Assembly (NCBI RefSeq): GCF_008580665.1
Contig: NZ_BKDJ01000003.1
Span: forward strand, 1 to 64,000
Origin: Zafaria cholistanensis
GTDB lineage: Bacteria; Actinomycetota; Actinomycetes; Actinomycetales; Micrococcaceae
DNA: 64,000 nucleotides
Direction of reading: 5' to 3'
Part shown: positions 41,310-49,843 of the stretch, one piece after another
How positions within the stretch are numbered: position 1 is the first letter of the stretch
Layout: every line of letters begins with the position of its first letter
The notes under the pieces: model-generated
What the model saw: only the letters and a program-made list of their open reading frames with translations
Told to the model about the DNA's origin: nothing
Databases searched by the model: none
Position numbers and translations under genes: made by a program

Positions 41310-42896
41310 CTAGGGGGCGACCGAGACGAGCTCGGTCTCGTCGGTGGGGGAGTCCGTGCCGTTCTTGAGCCAGTCGGCGAGGCGTTCGCCGATCATGTAG
41401 GCGGTCAGGTTGGTGAGCCCGGTAGTCACGTTGACCATGACCGAGGCATCGGCGATCCAGAGGTTTTCGGCCCCGTGCACCGCGAGGTGCTGGTCGACGA
41501 CGGCGGTGGGGTCACCCGCCGGTCCCATCCGGCAGGTGCCGGCGGCATGCAGGGACGTGGAGGCCAGCCCGCGGATGTACGCCTCGAGCTTGGCATCGTC
41601 GGCGATCGTGTCGGCGTCGAGGAAACAGATTTCCTCGATCTCCTCCGCCATGGGGGACGAGGTGATCATGTCCCAGGACAGGCGCAGGGATCCCTTCAGC
41701 CGCTCGATGTCGCTGGGGTGGGAAAGGAAGTTTACGTGCAGTTCGGGCTGCACCTTCGGGTCCGGCGAGGAGAGGGTGATCCAGCCGACCGAGCGGGGCT
41801 TGGCCAGCAGGTTGTTCATCATCAGCGCCTTGCGCCCCTTGGTGTCGGCGGGGATGTTCATGGTGGCCGGATCCAGGACGGCGGCGAAAATCATCATGTC
41901 GTCCACCAGATCGTCGGTGCCCGTGCTGTACTTCAGCCGTGCGCGCACGCCGTTCCGGTCCGTCTTCTCCTTCAGCAGCGCGACCATCGGGGCGAAGGGA
42001 TGGTCTTGGAAATTTTGGCCGACGGCCTCGTTGGCGATGACCGGTTCGATGCCGTGGCGCTCCAGTACCTCGCGGGGCCCAATTCCGGAGAGCATCATCA
42101 GGTGCGGGGTGTGCATGGCACCGCCGGCAAGGACCACCCGGTCCGCGCGGATGGTCTCCACCATGCCATCGTGTTCAACCTCGACGCCGACGGCCGTGGT
42201 GCCCTTGAAAACCACCCGCCGGGCCAGCGTCTCGGCACGGATGCTCAGGTTGGGCCGCTGGCGGGCCTGGGCGAGGTACGTCAGCAGGGAACTTGCCCGA
42301 AGTTCCTCCTCGCCCAAGAGGTTCCGGGGCGTCGGACCGTAGCCGGTCGCGGAGTCCGCGTTGGCGTCGTCCGAACGCGGGAAACCGCGCTGGGCGCACG
42401 CTTGGGCGAACGCGCGTACGCCCGCAGCCCAGTTCTCTTCGAAGTGCCGCTTGATCGGAACGGGTCCGGACGAGCCGTGCCCCGGGGCGTCCGGGAAGTC
42501 CAGGTCGTTCTCCAGGCGCATGAAGTAGGGCAGGGTTTTTTCGTAGGACCATTCGGGGTTGCCGGCCGCAACCCAGGTGTCCAGGTCCTCCCTCGTGGCG
42601 CGCTCGGCGATGGCGGCGTTGACCGCGGAGGATCCGCCGACAATGCGGCCGCGGGCATACGGCATTGCTTCGCGTGCATCCTGCGGTTCCAGGAAGTAGG
42701 CCTTCAGGCCCCAGTCATGCTTTTGGACGCTCATCTCGCCGGCATCGCGCACGTCCTCGGGAACCAGCGCCAGTTCTTCGTAGTCCGGACCTGCCTCAAC
42801 CAGGATGACCTGCTGGTCCTTGTCCTCGCTCAGGCGCGCTGCCAGGGCTCCGCCGCCACTGCCTGCACCAATGATCACCGTCGTTGTCTTAGCCAT
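41310..42896 (-). CDS. GMC-family flavin oxidoreductase
   Basis: A 528-residue FAD alcohol oxidase/dehydrogenase of the choline-dehydrogenase family. VIIGAGSGGGALAARLSE binds FAD; ARGRIVGGSSAVNAAI is the first GMC signature; VLAGGAMHTPHLMMLSGIGP the second; STSLHAAGTCRMG holds the catalytic His, and the end VNVTTGLTNLTAYMIGERLA the second active-site region. It would oxidise a primary or secondary alcohol, for example the product of the nearby P450. It is divergent from an aldehyde dehydrogenase (43272), which suggests sequential alcohol-aldehyde-acid oxidation. Confidence 0.9.
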   Translation of the reverse strand: MAKTTTVIIGAGSGGGALAARLSEDKDQQVILVEAGPDYEELALVPEDVRDAGEMSVQKHDWGLKAYFLEPQDAREAMPYARGRIVGGSSAVNAAIAERATREDLDTWVAAGNPEWSYEKTLPYFMRLENDLDFPDAPGHGSSGPVPIKRHFEENWAAGVRAFAQACAQRGFPRSDDANADSATGYGPTPRNLLGEEELRASSLLTYLAQARQRPNLSIRAETLARRVVFKGTTAVGVEVEHDGMVETIRADRVVLAGGAMHTPHLMMLSGIGPREVLERHGIEPVIANEAVGQNFQDHPFAPMVALLKEKTDRNGVRARLKYSTGTDDLVDDMMIFAAVLDPATMNIPADTKGRKALMMNNLLAKPRSVGWITLSSPDPKVQPELHVNFLSHPSDIERLKGSLRLSWDMITSSPMAEEIEEICFLDADTIADDAKLEAYIRGLASTSLHAAGTCRMGPAGDPTAVVDQHLAVHGAENLWIADASVMVNVTTGLTNLTAYMIGERLADWLKNGTDSPTDETELVSVAP

Positions 42897-43096
42897 GGGT
42901 ATGTCTCCCCGCTGAGTAGTGGAAATGCTTGCTGCGCTTCGGCGCCCCGCCCCCGAACGGCCCCGGGCACGCCCCCTAATTCAGGCGCATGATTCACACC
43001 GTATGGAGGAGTGTTTGGTGTGTCAACCATCACATTGGGGCGGCTTGGGGGATGATGGGGCAGGGCCCGCCATGCGGGCCCGATCCGGGGGAGGTG

Positions 43097-43126
43097 TTGA
43101 CAAATCATGAATATCATTCATAGCTT
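43097..43126 (+). promoter_or_regulatory. Promoter with operator between -35 and -10
   Basis: TTGACA (43097-43102) and TAGCTT (43121-43126) are spaced 18 bases apart. ATGAATATCATTCAT (43107-43121) between them is an inverted repeat with 6-base arms. A bound repressor would block the promoter of the aldehyde dehydrogenase. The rest of the 375-base divergent gap 42897-43271 holds no gene that I can support. Confidence 0.65.
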
Positions 43127-43271
43127 TGGGCATCCGCTTACAAAAGCGCATTTCCGTCTTGGGGCAGGCCGTGCCCAGTGGTGGGATGAAAACCTGTGTG
43201 CCGCACGGGGAGTGGGCGCGGCACCTACCGCCTCCCGGGCCAGGGAAGCGTTTCAGAGGTCAGGAGCAGAC

Positions 43272-44747
43272 ATGACATCGGTTACTTCAGCGGTATCGGC
43301 AGGGTCGGCGCAGGGGCTGCGCAGTTTCGACCGGCTCTTTATTGGGGGCAAGTGGGTTGCCCCGTCCAGTGATTCCACCATCGAGGTGATTTCCCCGATG
43401 ACCGGACAGGTGATTGCCACCGTTCCGGAGGCGCAGGAAGCGGACATGGACGCTGCCGTCGCGGCCGCACGCCAGGCCTTTGACGAGGGCCCATGGCCAC
43501 GGATGACCCCGGCCGAGCGTGCGGGGATCCTGGCCCGCGTGGGGGAGGAAGTGAAGAAGCGGGTGGGAGCAATGTCCGCCGCGTTCACGGCAGAGATCGG
43601 CGCACCCGCGGCCTCGAGCAACGCCTTCCACGAGAACGCCGTCAAGGTGTGGGACGACGTCGTCACGCTCCATGAGCGGTTCAGTTTCGAGGAGGAGCGT
43701 TCCTGGCCGGGCGGCAGCGGCCGCCTGGTGCGCGAGCCAATCGGGGTGGTGGCCACCGTCCTGCCCTGGAATGGACCGGTGGCGACGGCATCGCTGAAGT
43801 TCGCGCCCGCCCTGGCCGCCGGCTGCACGGTGGTGGTGAAGCCGGCTCCGGAAGGGCCGGTGAGCATGATGATCTTCGCTGAGGCGCTCGCGGCCGCCGG
43901 CCTGCCCGAGGGCGTCATCAGTCTCCTGCCCGCCGGCCGGGAGGTCGGGGAGTACCTGGTGAGGCACAAGGACGTGGACATGATCACCTTCACCGGAAGC
44001 ACCGCCGCGGGCCGGAAGATCATGAGCATTGCGGCCGAGCGGATCGCGCGGGTCACCCTGGAGCTGGGCGGGAAGTCCGCGGCCATCCTCGCCGATGACG
44101 TCGACCTGGACACGGTCTTCCCGGAGCTGGTGTTCTACGGCGTTGGCCATTCCGGCCAGGTCTGCGCAGCGCTGACCCGCATCTTGGTCCCGCGCCAGCG
44201 CCAAGACGAGGTGGTAGCGCGCATCCAGGCCGTGATGGAGGGCCTGAAGGTCGGCGATCCGCGCGAGCCGGATACGGTGCTGGGCCCGCTGGCCGCAGAG
44301 CGCCAGCGCGAGCGGGTCGAACAGTACATCGAAATCGGCAAGGCCGAGGGCGCCCGCCTGGTCACCGGCGGCGGCAGGCCCAAGCACCTCGACACCGGCT
44401 GGTACGTGGAGCCAACCCTGTTCGCCGATGTCACACCGGACATGCGCATTGCCCAGGAGGAGATTTTCGGCCCAGTGCTCTCGGTCATCCCCTACGACAC
44501 CATCGAGGAAGCCGTGCGGATCGCCAACGGCACCGAGTACGGCCTGTCCGGCGCCGTGTTCGCCCGCGACGACGCCACCGCCGAAGCCATCGCCCGGCGA
44601 ATACGCACCGGGCAGATCTACGTCAACTCCTGGGGCATGAACGTGCTTCAGCCCTTCGGCGGCTACAAGCAGTCCGGCCTCGGCCGCGAAGGCGGCATCG
44701 AAGGCTTTGACGAGTTCCACGAGACCAAGCTCATCCAGCTTCCGTAG
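43272..44747 (+). CDS. NAD(P)-dependent aldehyde dehydrogenase
   Basis: A 491-residue ALDH. PWNGPVATASLKFAPALAAG, FTGSTAAGRKIM, LELGGKSAAIL (Glu) and GHSGQVCAALTR (Cys), with EEIFGPVLSVIPYD and NSWGMNVLQPFGGYKQSGLGRE, are all intact. The frame is open from 43107, but the promoter's -10 lies at 43121 and CAGGAG is just before the ATG at 43272, so that start is used. It probably oxidises the aldehyde made by the GMC enzyme or P450. Confidence 0.9.
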   Translation: MTSVTSAVSAGSAQGLRSFDRLFIGGKWVAPSSDSTIEVISPMTGQVIATVPEAQEADMDAAVAAARQAFDEGPWPRMTPAERAGILARVGEEVKKRVGAMSAAFTAEIGAPAASSNAFHENAVKVWDDVVTLHERFSFEEERSWPGGSGRLVREPIGVVATVLPWNGPVATASLKFAPALAAGCTVVVKPAPEGPVSMMIFAEALAAAGLPEGVISLLPAGREVGEYLVRHKDVDMITFTGSTAAGRKIMSIAAERIARVTLELGGKSAAILADDVDLDTVFPELVFYGVGHSGQVCAALTRILVPRQRQDEVVARIQAVMEGLKVGDPREPDTVLGPLAAERQRERVEQYIEIGKAEGARLVTGGGRPKHLDTGWYVEPTLFADVTPDMRIAQEEIFGPVLSVIPYDTIEEAVRIANGTEYGLSGAVFARDDATAEAIARRIRTGQIYVNSWGMNVLQPFGGYKQSGLGREGGIEGFDEFHETKLIQLP

Positions 44748-44865
44748 ACACATCCGCAGGGGGCGGCCATCCGAAACCGGGTGGCCGCCTTTCCGCTGCC
44801 CTCCTGCTGCGCACCCGCCGGCCGGGGACCGACCGAGCCATGATCCGCCTGGCAATTCCGGGATT

Positions 44866-44903
44866 GAAAGGTGCCCCGCCAATCTTCTGACGGGGCACCT
44901 TTC
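44866..44903. terminator. Bidirectional terminator
   Basis: Thirteen-base arms (44866-44878 and 44891-44903) with A-rich start and T-rich end, between the convergent ALDH (plus) and ferredoxin (minus) genes. Confidence 0.85.
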
Positions 44904-44906
44904 TGC

Positions 44907-44925
44907 GGGGCGGGGCGGGGCGGGG
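44907..44925 (+). repeat. Four G-tracts, possible G-quadruplex
   Basis: GGGGCGGGGCGGGGCGGGG: four runs of four G separated by a single C, immediately after the terminator. Confidence 0.6.
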
Positions 44926-44967
44926 CCGGGCTGCACGGTGCCGCAGCGCGATCCCGCCGCCGTTCCG

Positions 44968-45165
44968 CTAGTCCTCGACGATACTGAGGGCACGCTCCGG
45001 GCAACTGACGGAGGCCAGGCGTCCTTCGTCCTGGAACTCCTCGGCGATCGGGTTGGCGGGCTGGATGGCCAGGCCGTCCTCGTCGGAAAGCGTGAACAGA
45101 TTCGAGGCCGTCATTTGGCAGACGCCGTGTCCCTGGCAGACTTTGCGGTCGAGTTCAATACGCAT
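44968..45165 (-). CDS. 3Fe-4S-type ferredoxin (P450 partner type)
   Basis: A 65-residue ferredoxin. CQGHGVC has two cluster cysteines with His at the position usually filled by the removable cysteine, followed by a distal CPERAL cysteine. This C-x2-H-x2-C...CP pattern is typical of actinobacterial ferredoxins that feed P450s. AAGGAG precedes the ATG. It is divergent from the P450 gene at 45377, and a second, unrelated ferredoxin is at 47388. Confidence 0.9.
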   Translation of the reverse strand: MRIELDRKVCQGHGVCQMTASNLFTLSDEDGLAIQPANPIAEEFQDEGRLASVSCPERALSIVED

Positions 45166-45278
45166 CAGTACTCCTTACTGGTTGTCCTGCCTGAACAGTG
45201 GTGGGCCGGTCGCGTGGTCCGGGTCGAAAATCCCCCGTGTAATCTCCGGCGGACTCTAGACTGGGCTTGATCCCGATT

Positions 45279-45298
45279 CTATTATAATAATTAGTAGA
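45279..45298. promoter_or_regulatory. AT-rich divergent promoter of ferredoxin and P450
   Basis: CTATTATAATAATTAGTAGA, including the palindrome ATTATAAT, is an isolated AT-rich block in the 211-base gap between the minus-strand ferredoxin and the plus-strand P450. Both TATAAT-like orientations are available. Confidence 0.5.
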
Positions 45299-45376
45299 TA
45301 CAAGGAGGAGTTTCGCTCGGAACGCCGGATCGTCTGGGCCATCCGCAACGCGAAGCCGGAAGCAAAGGGGAGTTCC

Positions 45377-46642
45377 ATGACAGAGCAAACGGCCGTAGAG
45401 ACAGAGGCGCGGACCGATCGCCCGGTCGTCGACTTCGACCACAACGCCGAAGAGCACGCCAAGGATCCGGTCGCGAGCTACCGCAGGTTGCGGTCGGAGG
45501 GCCCGGTCGTCTGGACCGAGTCTTGGGGCGGCTATTGGGTCCTGAGCGGATACGACGCCATCTTCGACGCCGCTCGCGACGACGAGATGTTCTCCTCGGC
45601 CCGCAGCCCCCACGGCGGCGAAGGCCAGGCGATCCTCATTCCCAAGCGCCCGATCACTGAGCATTTCCCCATCGATCTCGACCCGCCGGCGTCCATGCCG
45701 TACCGGCGAATCATGAACCAGCTGCTCACGCCATCGCGGGTCGAGGAGATGCGCCCGATGGTCGAAAAATACACTGCCCTCTTCATCGATGACATCATCG
45801 AAAGCGGTGAGGCGGATTTCGCCACGCTGACCGGCATCCCGTCCATCATCACCATCGACTGGCTGTCCCTGCCGGTCGAGGACTGGCGCCGCTACTCCTT
45901 CGCCCACCGCAAGGTCCTTTCCGCGCCGCTGGGCAGCCCCGAGTACATCAAGGTCACCGAGGAGGAGCTCCCCGCGCTGACCGAGAAGGTGAAAGAGGTC
46001 ATTGCGGAGCGCAGGCGCAACCCCGGCGACGACCCCATCAGCTTCATCCTTGGCCATGAGATCGGCGGCCGGCCGATCACCGAGGAGGAAGTGCTGAACA
46101 TGGTCGACCTGATCATCTCCGGCGGCGTGGGCACCGTTGCCTCCCTCAGCGGCCAGGCGCTCGAGTGGCTGTCCGCGCACCCCGATGTCCGGCAGCGGCT
46201 GATCGACAATCCCGACCTGATGCAGAATGCCGTCGAGGAGTTCCTGCGGTTCTTTTCCCCCACCCAGGCGCTCGCCCGTACCGTCGGCCAGGATGCAGAC
46301 TTCCACGGGGTGAAGGTCAGGAAGGGGGACCGGGCGCTGCTCGCCTGGTCCTCCGGAAACCGGGATGCCGCCGGCGGGTTCGATAACCCCGATGAGGTGG
46401 ACATCGAGCGCATGCCGAACCGCCACATGGCATTCGGTGTGGGCAGCCACCGCTGCGCCGGTTCCCACCTGGGCCGGCTGATGGCGCGAACCATCCTGAC
46501 CCAGGTCCTGGAGCGCATGCCCGACTACAAGGTGGACCATGCCAATGTGGTCCGCTATCCGCGGCAGGGCGTCAATACGGGCTTCGACAGGCTCCCGGCG
46601 ACGTTCACCCCGGGCAAGCGCCTGCTGGGGGAGCGGCTCTAG
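45377..46642 (+). CDS. Cytochrome P450 monooxygenase
   Basis: A 421-residue soluble bacterial P450. The heme loop FGVGSHRCAGSHLGR carries the cysteine ligand (about residue 359), EEFLR is the K-helix ExxR, and NRDAAGGFDNPDEVDIER the meander. The I-helix reads LIISGGVGTVASL: the threonine is kept but the acid that normally precedes it (Asp or Glu) is Gly. GGGGAG is 5 bases before the ATG. It most likely hydroxylates the starting compound; electrons would come from one of two neighbouring ferredoxins via the reductase at 47714. Confidence 0.92.
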   Translation: MTEQTAVETEARTDRPVVDFDHNAEEHAKDPVASYRRLRSEGPVVWTESWGGYWVLSGYDAIFDAARDDEMFSSARSPHGGEGQAILIPKRPITEHFPIDLDPPASMPYRRIMNQLLTPSRVEEMRPMVEKYTALFIDDIIESGEADFATLTGIPSIITIDWLSLPVEDWRRYSFAHRKVLSAPLGSPEYIKVTEEELPALTEKVKEVIAERRRNPGDDPISFILGHEIGGRPITEEEVLNMVDLIISGGVGTVASLSGQALEWLSAHPDVRQRLIDNPDLMQNAVEEFLRFFSPTQALARTVGQDADFHGVKVRKGDRALLAWSSGNRDAAGGFDNPDEVDIERMPNRHMAFGVGSHRCAGSHLGRLMARTILTQVLERMPDYKVDHANVVRYPRQGVNTGFDRLPATFTPGKRLLGERL

Positions 46643-46679
46643 CGCTCCGGCTGGCTCCGGCGCACGGGGCAGGCCAACG

Positions 46680-46716
46680 GCCCGGGCCGCCGTCCCTGCG
46701 GGGCGGCGGCCCGGGC
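46680..46716 (+). terminator. 13-bp hairpin after P450
   Basis: Arms 46680-46692 and 46704-46716, followed by ACTGCTTT. It separates the P450 from the HtaA-domain gene, at least partially. Confidence 0.65.
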
Positions 46717-46748
46717 ACTGCTTTAAGACATCGACAAGGATGGCGTAT

Positions 46749-47276
46749 ATGAGTATGAGTGCCCCGGCCCACATGCCGGACGGGAGTGAGGCGTTGGCCC
46801 GCCCCGGGCTTTCCTGGGGGGTCAAGAGCAGTTTCACCCGCTACATCGATTCGATGCCGGACGGCCGCCGGGGTGCCGGCTATGGTGCTGCGGAAGCGGG
46901 CGGCGGGGTCTATTTCTTCGAGCTCGACGACGCCTCCGGGTACGATCCGGCACTCGGGCAGGGAATCATCAAGTACCGCGGCGACCTGCGCTACAAAGGG
47001 CACGGGGGGATGCTGTTCGTCATGGTCGTGGACCCTTGGATCGAATTCCGGGAGGCCGGGGCGGTGCTGACGGTGGTCGACGCCGAGTATTGGCCCAACA
47101 GGGAACGCCGGATCGAGCTGGCGTCGTTGGCGCCCGCTCCGGCCGGCGCGCCATGCCTGCCGCGGGGGTGGGGGCAGCTGGACGCGCGGCTGACAGCGGC
47201 AGGGGTCGAGGTCTTCAACGGGGTCTACGCCTTGGGTGAGCTCCTGGACCCGGTCAGGTTCAGCGCCGAGGCGTAG
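46749..47276 (+). CDS. HtaA-domain (heme-binding-type) cytoplasmic protein
   Basis: A 175-residue protein consisting of one HtaA domain. LSWGVKSSFTRYIDSM gives the N-terminal tyrosine region and YKGHGGMLFVMVVDPWIEF the conserved GHGG...DPW strand with the His. Corynebacterial HtaA proteins take heme from hemoglobin at the cell surface, but this one has neither signal peptide nor anchor. AAGGA is 8 bases before the ATG at 46749; an ATG at 46740 is too close to it. Between a P450 and its redox partners, a heme-handling or electron-transfer accessory role is plausible but unproven. Confidence 0.75.
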   Translation: MSMSAPAHMPDGSEALARPGLSWGVKSSFTRYIDSMPDGRRGAGYGAAEAGGGVYFFELDDASGYDPALGQGIIKYRGDLRYKGHGGMLFVMVVDPWIEFREAGAVLTVVDAEYWPNRERRIELASLAPAPAGAPCLPRGWGQLDARLTAAGVEVFNGVYALGELLDPVRFSAEA

Positions 47277-47335
47277 GCCGTCCGGCGCCCGCACGAAAAA
47301 CTCGCGGCGGCCCTGTTGCATTCGTCCCCCGATGG

Positions 47336-47357
47336 TTACAATCATGATCATAAATTG
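47336..47357. promoter_or_regulatory. ATCATGAT operator before the ferredoxin gene
   Basis: The palindrome ATCATGAT (47341-47348) lies in TTACAATCATGATCATAA, 36 bases before the ferredoxin ATG. The core ACAATCATGAT recurs on the opposite strand at 56719-56729. Confidence 0.5.
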
Positions 47358-47387
47358 GGCGATCTTCCGGAATGAAAGGGAAAGACC

Positions 47388-47708
47388 ATGCCAAAGGTGA
47401 CCTATACCTCGGCCGCGGGCGACGTCAGCGTCCTTGACGGCAATGCCGGGGACTCCGTGATGGAGATTGCGGTGCGGAACGGCCTGCCGGGAATCGTGGC
47501 CGACTGTGGTGGTTCCTTGGCCTGTTCCACCTGCCACGTCTTCGTCCGCGAAGAAGACCTGGAAGTGCTGGAGCCGATGAGTGATCTCGAGGACGAGATG
47601 CTTGACGGCACCACCGAAGAGCGCCGCTACAACTCGCGCCTCTCATGCCAGTTGAAGCTCGAAGGCGATGTCCACGTATACGTCGAAACGCCGGAAAGCC
47701 AGGTCTGA
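47388..47708 (+). CDS. 2Fe-2S ferredoxin, adrenodoxin/putidaredoxin type
   Basis: A 106-residue ferredoxin. CGGSLACSTC supplies three cluster cysteines, the fourth is in RLSCQLKL; GDSVMEIAVRNGLPGIVADC and MSDLEDEMLDG match putidaredoxin-type proteins. It sits 5 bases before the ferredoxin reductase, so the two are co-expressed as a class-I P450 electron chain. AAAGGG precedes the ATG. Confidence 0.93.
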   Translation: MPKVTYTSAAGDVSVLDGNAGDSVMEIAVRNGLPGIVADCGGSLACSTCHVFVREEDLEVLEPMSDLEDEMLDGTTEERRYNSRLSCQLKLEGDVHVYVETPESQV

Positions 47709-47713
47709 TCGCC

Positions 47714-48982
47714 ATGTCGCAGAACAACGGGATCCTCATCGTTGGCGCCTCGCAGGCTGGCGTGCAGCTCGCCAGTTCGCTCCGGGAGTTGGGCTACGCC
47801 GCGCCGGTCACCATCGTCGGGGCGGAGCGGCACGCCCCGTACCAGCGGCCGCCGCTGTCCAAGGGGTTCCTGCAGGGGCTCGTCACGGCGGAGACCCTGG
47901 CCTACAGGACCCGGGACTTCTACGAGAAGCACAACATCGACCTGGTCCTGAGTGAGAGGATCGTGTCGATTGACAAGGGGCCTGACGGCGCAGGGGTCGC
48001 CACCGCCGCTTCGGGCAGGCGCTTTGCCTTCGACCGCCTGGCGCTGACCACTGGCGCCCGGCCGCGGAAGCTCCAGATCGACGGCGCCGAACTGGAGGGG
48101 GTGCTCTACCTCCGCGACGCCGACGACGCGGAGGACCTCAAGACCCGGCTGGAACGGGCCCGGAACGTGGTCGTGGTCGGCGGCGGCTTCGTCGGCCTGG
48201 AAGCCGCGGCGAGCGCCCGCAAGCTGGGCAAGACGGTGTCCGTCCTCGAGGCGGCGCCCCGGCTTATCGGCCGGGCGGTGGGGGAGGCGACCTCGGAGTT
48301 CTTCCTCGGCGCCCACCGGGCGCGCGGCATTGACGTCACTTTGGACGCGAGGATCGTCCGGTTCACCGGCGACGCCCAGGGCCGGGTCGCCGGCGTCGAG
48401 CTGGAAGGCGGGTGCACGGTGCCCGCGGACGTCGTGCTGGTGGGCATCGGCGTGGTTCCCCGGACGGAACTCGCCGAAGCCCTCGGCCTGGCCTGTGGCA
48501 ACGGGATTGTCGTGGACGAGCACTCGCTTGCCTCCGACGGCACCACCGTGGTCGCGGGCGACTGTGCGAATCTGCCGAACCCGCTGCCGCGGGAAGGGGC
48601 TCCGGAGCGGTTGCGGCTTGAGAGCGTCAACAATGCCGTCGAGCAGGCGCGCAACGCCGCCGTCACGATTACGGGAACCAGGGTTGCGTACCGCATGGTG
48701 CCATGGTTCTGGTCGGACCAGGGCGACCTGAAGCTGCAGATGGCCGGGTTGTCGGCGGGGCACGACCAGGTCGTGGTGCGCGGGACCGTCTCCGAGGAGA
48801 AGTTCTCCGTGATCTACTACCGGGCCGGACGGGTCATCGCAGTGGATTGCATTAACAATCCCGTGGACTTCATGGCCGTCAAGACGCTCCTGGCCAAAGG
48901 GCTCAACGTGCCGGCCGAGAGGGCCGGCGACTCCGGCGTCCCGCTGAAGAAGCTTATGGCGGATCTGGAACCCGCCTCCTGA
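47714..48982 (+). CDS. NAD(P)H-ferredoxin reductase (putidaredoxin-reductase type)
   Basis: A 422-residue FAD enzyme. GILIVGASQAGVQLASSLRELG binds FAD, APYQRPPLSKGFL is the classic reductase motif, NVVVVGGGFVGLEAAASARKLG binds NAD(P)H, and TTVVAGDCANLPNP contacts the flavin. It passes electrons to the 2Fe-2S ferredoxin encoded just upstream, and from there to the P450 at 45377. Length is normal. Confidence 0.92.
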   Translation: MSQNNGILIVGASQAGVQLASSLRELGYAAPVTIVGAERHAPYQRPPLSKGFLQGLVTAETLAYRTRDFYEKHNIDLVLSERIVSIDKGPDGAGVATAASGRRFAFDRLALTTGARPRKLQIDGAELEGVLYLRDADDAEDLKTRLERARNVVVVGGGFVGLEAAASARKLGKTVSVLEAAPRLIGRAVGEATSEFFLGAHRARGIDVTLDARIVRFTGDAQGRVAGVELEGGCTVPADVVLVGIGVVPRTELAEALGLACGNGIVVDEHSLASDGTTVVAGDCANLPNPLPREGAPERLRLESVNNAVEQARNAAVTITGTRVAYRMVPWFWSDQGDLKLQMAGLSAGHDQVVVRGTVSEEKFSVIYYRAGRVIAVDCINNPVDFMAVKTLLAKGLNVPAERAGDSGVPLKKLMADLEPAS

Positions 48983-49002
48983 CGTTCGGTGGCGGCGCGG
49001 GC

Positions 49003-49040
49003 ATAATAGTCTGGATTATACTTATGATTCGATTATTAAG
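49003..49040. promoter_or_regulatory. AT-rich operator zone of the GntR gene
   Basis: ATAAT-N7-ATTAT (49003-49019) is an inverted repeat, followed by ATGATTCGATTATTAAG. It lies 37 bases before the regulator's ATG, so autoregulation is likely. Confidence 0.45.
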
Positions 49041-49076
49041 GCGTCCGCGCCGCCAATCCGTCCCTGAAGGAGACCC

Positions 49077-49808
49077 ATGCCAACCTCACTACGGCCGCAG
49101 AAGACGGCCGTGCTGGTGGCCCAGCGCATCGTCGCCGATATCCAGCGCCGAGGCAACAAGGCGGGGGACCGCCTGCCGCCGGAACGGGTCATGTTGGAGG
49201 AGTACAACATCGGGCGCGGGACGTTGCGGGAGTCGCTGCGTTTCCTCGAGCTGCAGGGCATCATTGTGCTCAAGCCCGGGCCCGGCGGGGGGCCCGTGGT
49301 GCAACAGCCGGACGGCAGCGGCCTGGCCACTGCCCTGACCTTGCTGCTCCAGTTCGAAAACGCGCCGTTCCGCACCGTCACCGAGGCCAGGACGGCCCTC
49401 GAGCCCATGATGGCCCAACTCGCGGCGACGCGGATGGATGACAACCAGCTCGCGGAGCTGAAGTACAGCGTGGACCACATGCTCGACAAGGTGGGGGACG
49501 AGTCGGTCTTCCTCGAGATGAACAAGCGTTTCCATGACATCATTGCGCGCAACTCCGGCAATGCCCTGTTCGGGCACCTGATCGAGACCCTCCTGGGAAT
49601 GCTGGATGGCACGGCGATCGGCGTGGACTACCCCGAACACCGCAGGCTGGCGGTCCACAAGGCGCACGCTGCCATATACGAGGCACTGGCCGCCCGGGAC
49701 CCGGCCGCCGCGGCGAGCACCATGCACGAGCACATCCTTGAGTACGCGAACTACGTCGAGCGGAAGTTCCCCGACGTCCTGAACGCGCCGATTTCCTGGA
49801 CGCTCTAG
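49077..49808 (+). CDS. GntR-family regulator (FCD type), paralogue A
   Basis: A 243-residue regulator. The winged helix (residues 7-75) contains GDRLPPERVMLEEYNIGRGT and the recognition part GRGTLRESLRFLELQG; the wing KPGPGGGPVVQQPDG is unusually glycine-rich. The FCD domain has LEPMMAQLAATRMDD, NKRFHDIIARNSGN and a late MHEHI, giving the metal-binding His set. It is almost collinear and largely identical with the regulator at 57645 (both end PISWT). FCD proteins commonly sense carboxylates or acyl-CoAs. It lies after the P450 redox genes and before a KstD-like gene. Confidence 0.9.
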   Translation: MPTSLRPQKTAVLVAQRIVADIQRRGNKAGDRLPPERVMLEEYNIGRGTLRESLRFLELQGIIVLKPGPGGGPVVQQPDGSGLATALTLLLQFENAPFRTVTEARTALEPMMAQLAATRMDDNQLAELKYSVDHMLDKVGDESVFLEMNKRFHDIIARNSGNALFGHLIETLLGMLDGTAIGVDYPEHRRLAVHKAHAAIYEALAARDPAAAASTMHEHILEYANYVERKFPDVLNAPISWTL

Positions 49809-49843
49809 ACCCGGCCGGCGGGACCTCCGCCTTTCCCGGCGCC

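Noticed and set aside
43107-43271. A 55-codon N-terminal extension of the second aldehyde dehydrogenase
   Set aside because: The promoter's -10 box lies inside it and the ribosome site is just before 43272, so it is not translated.
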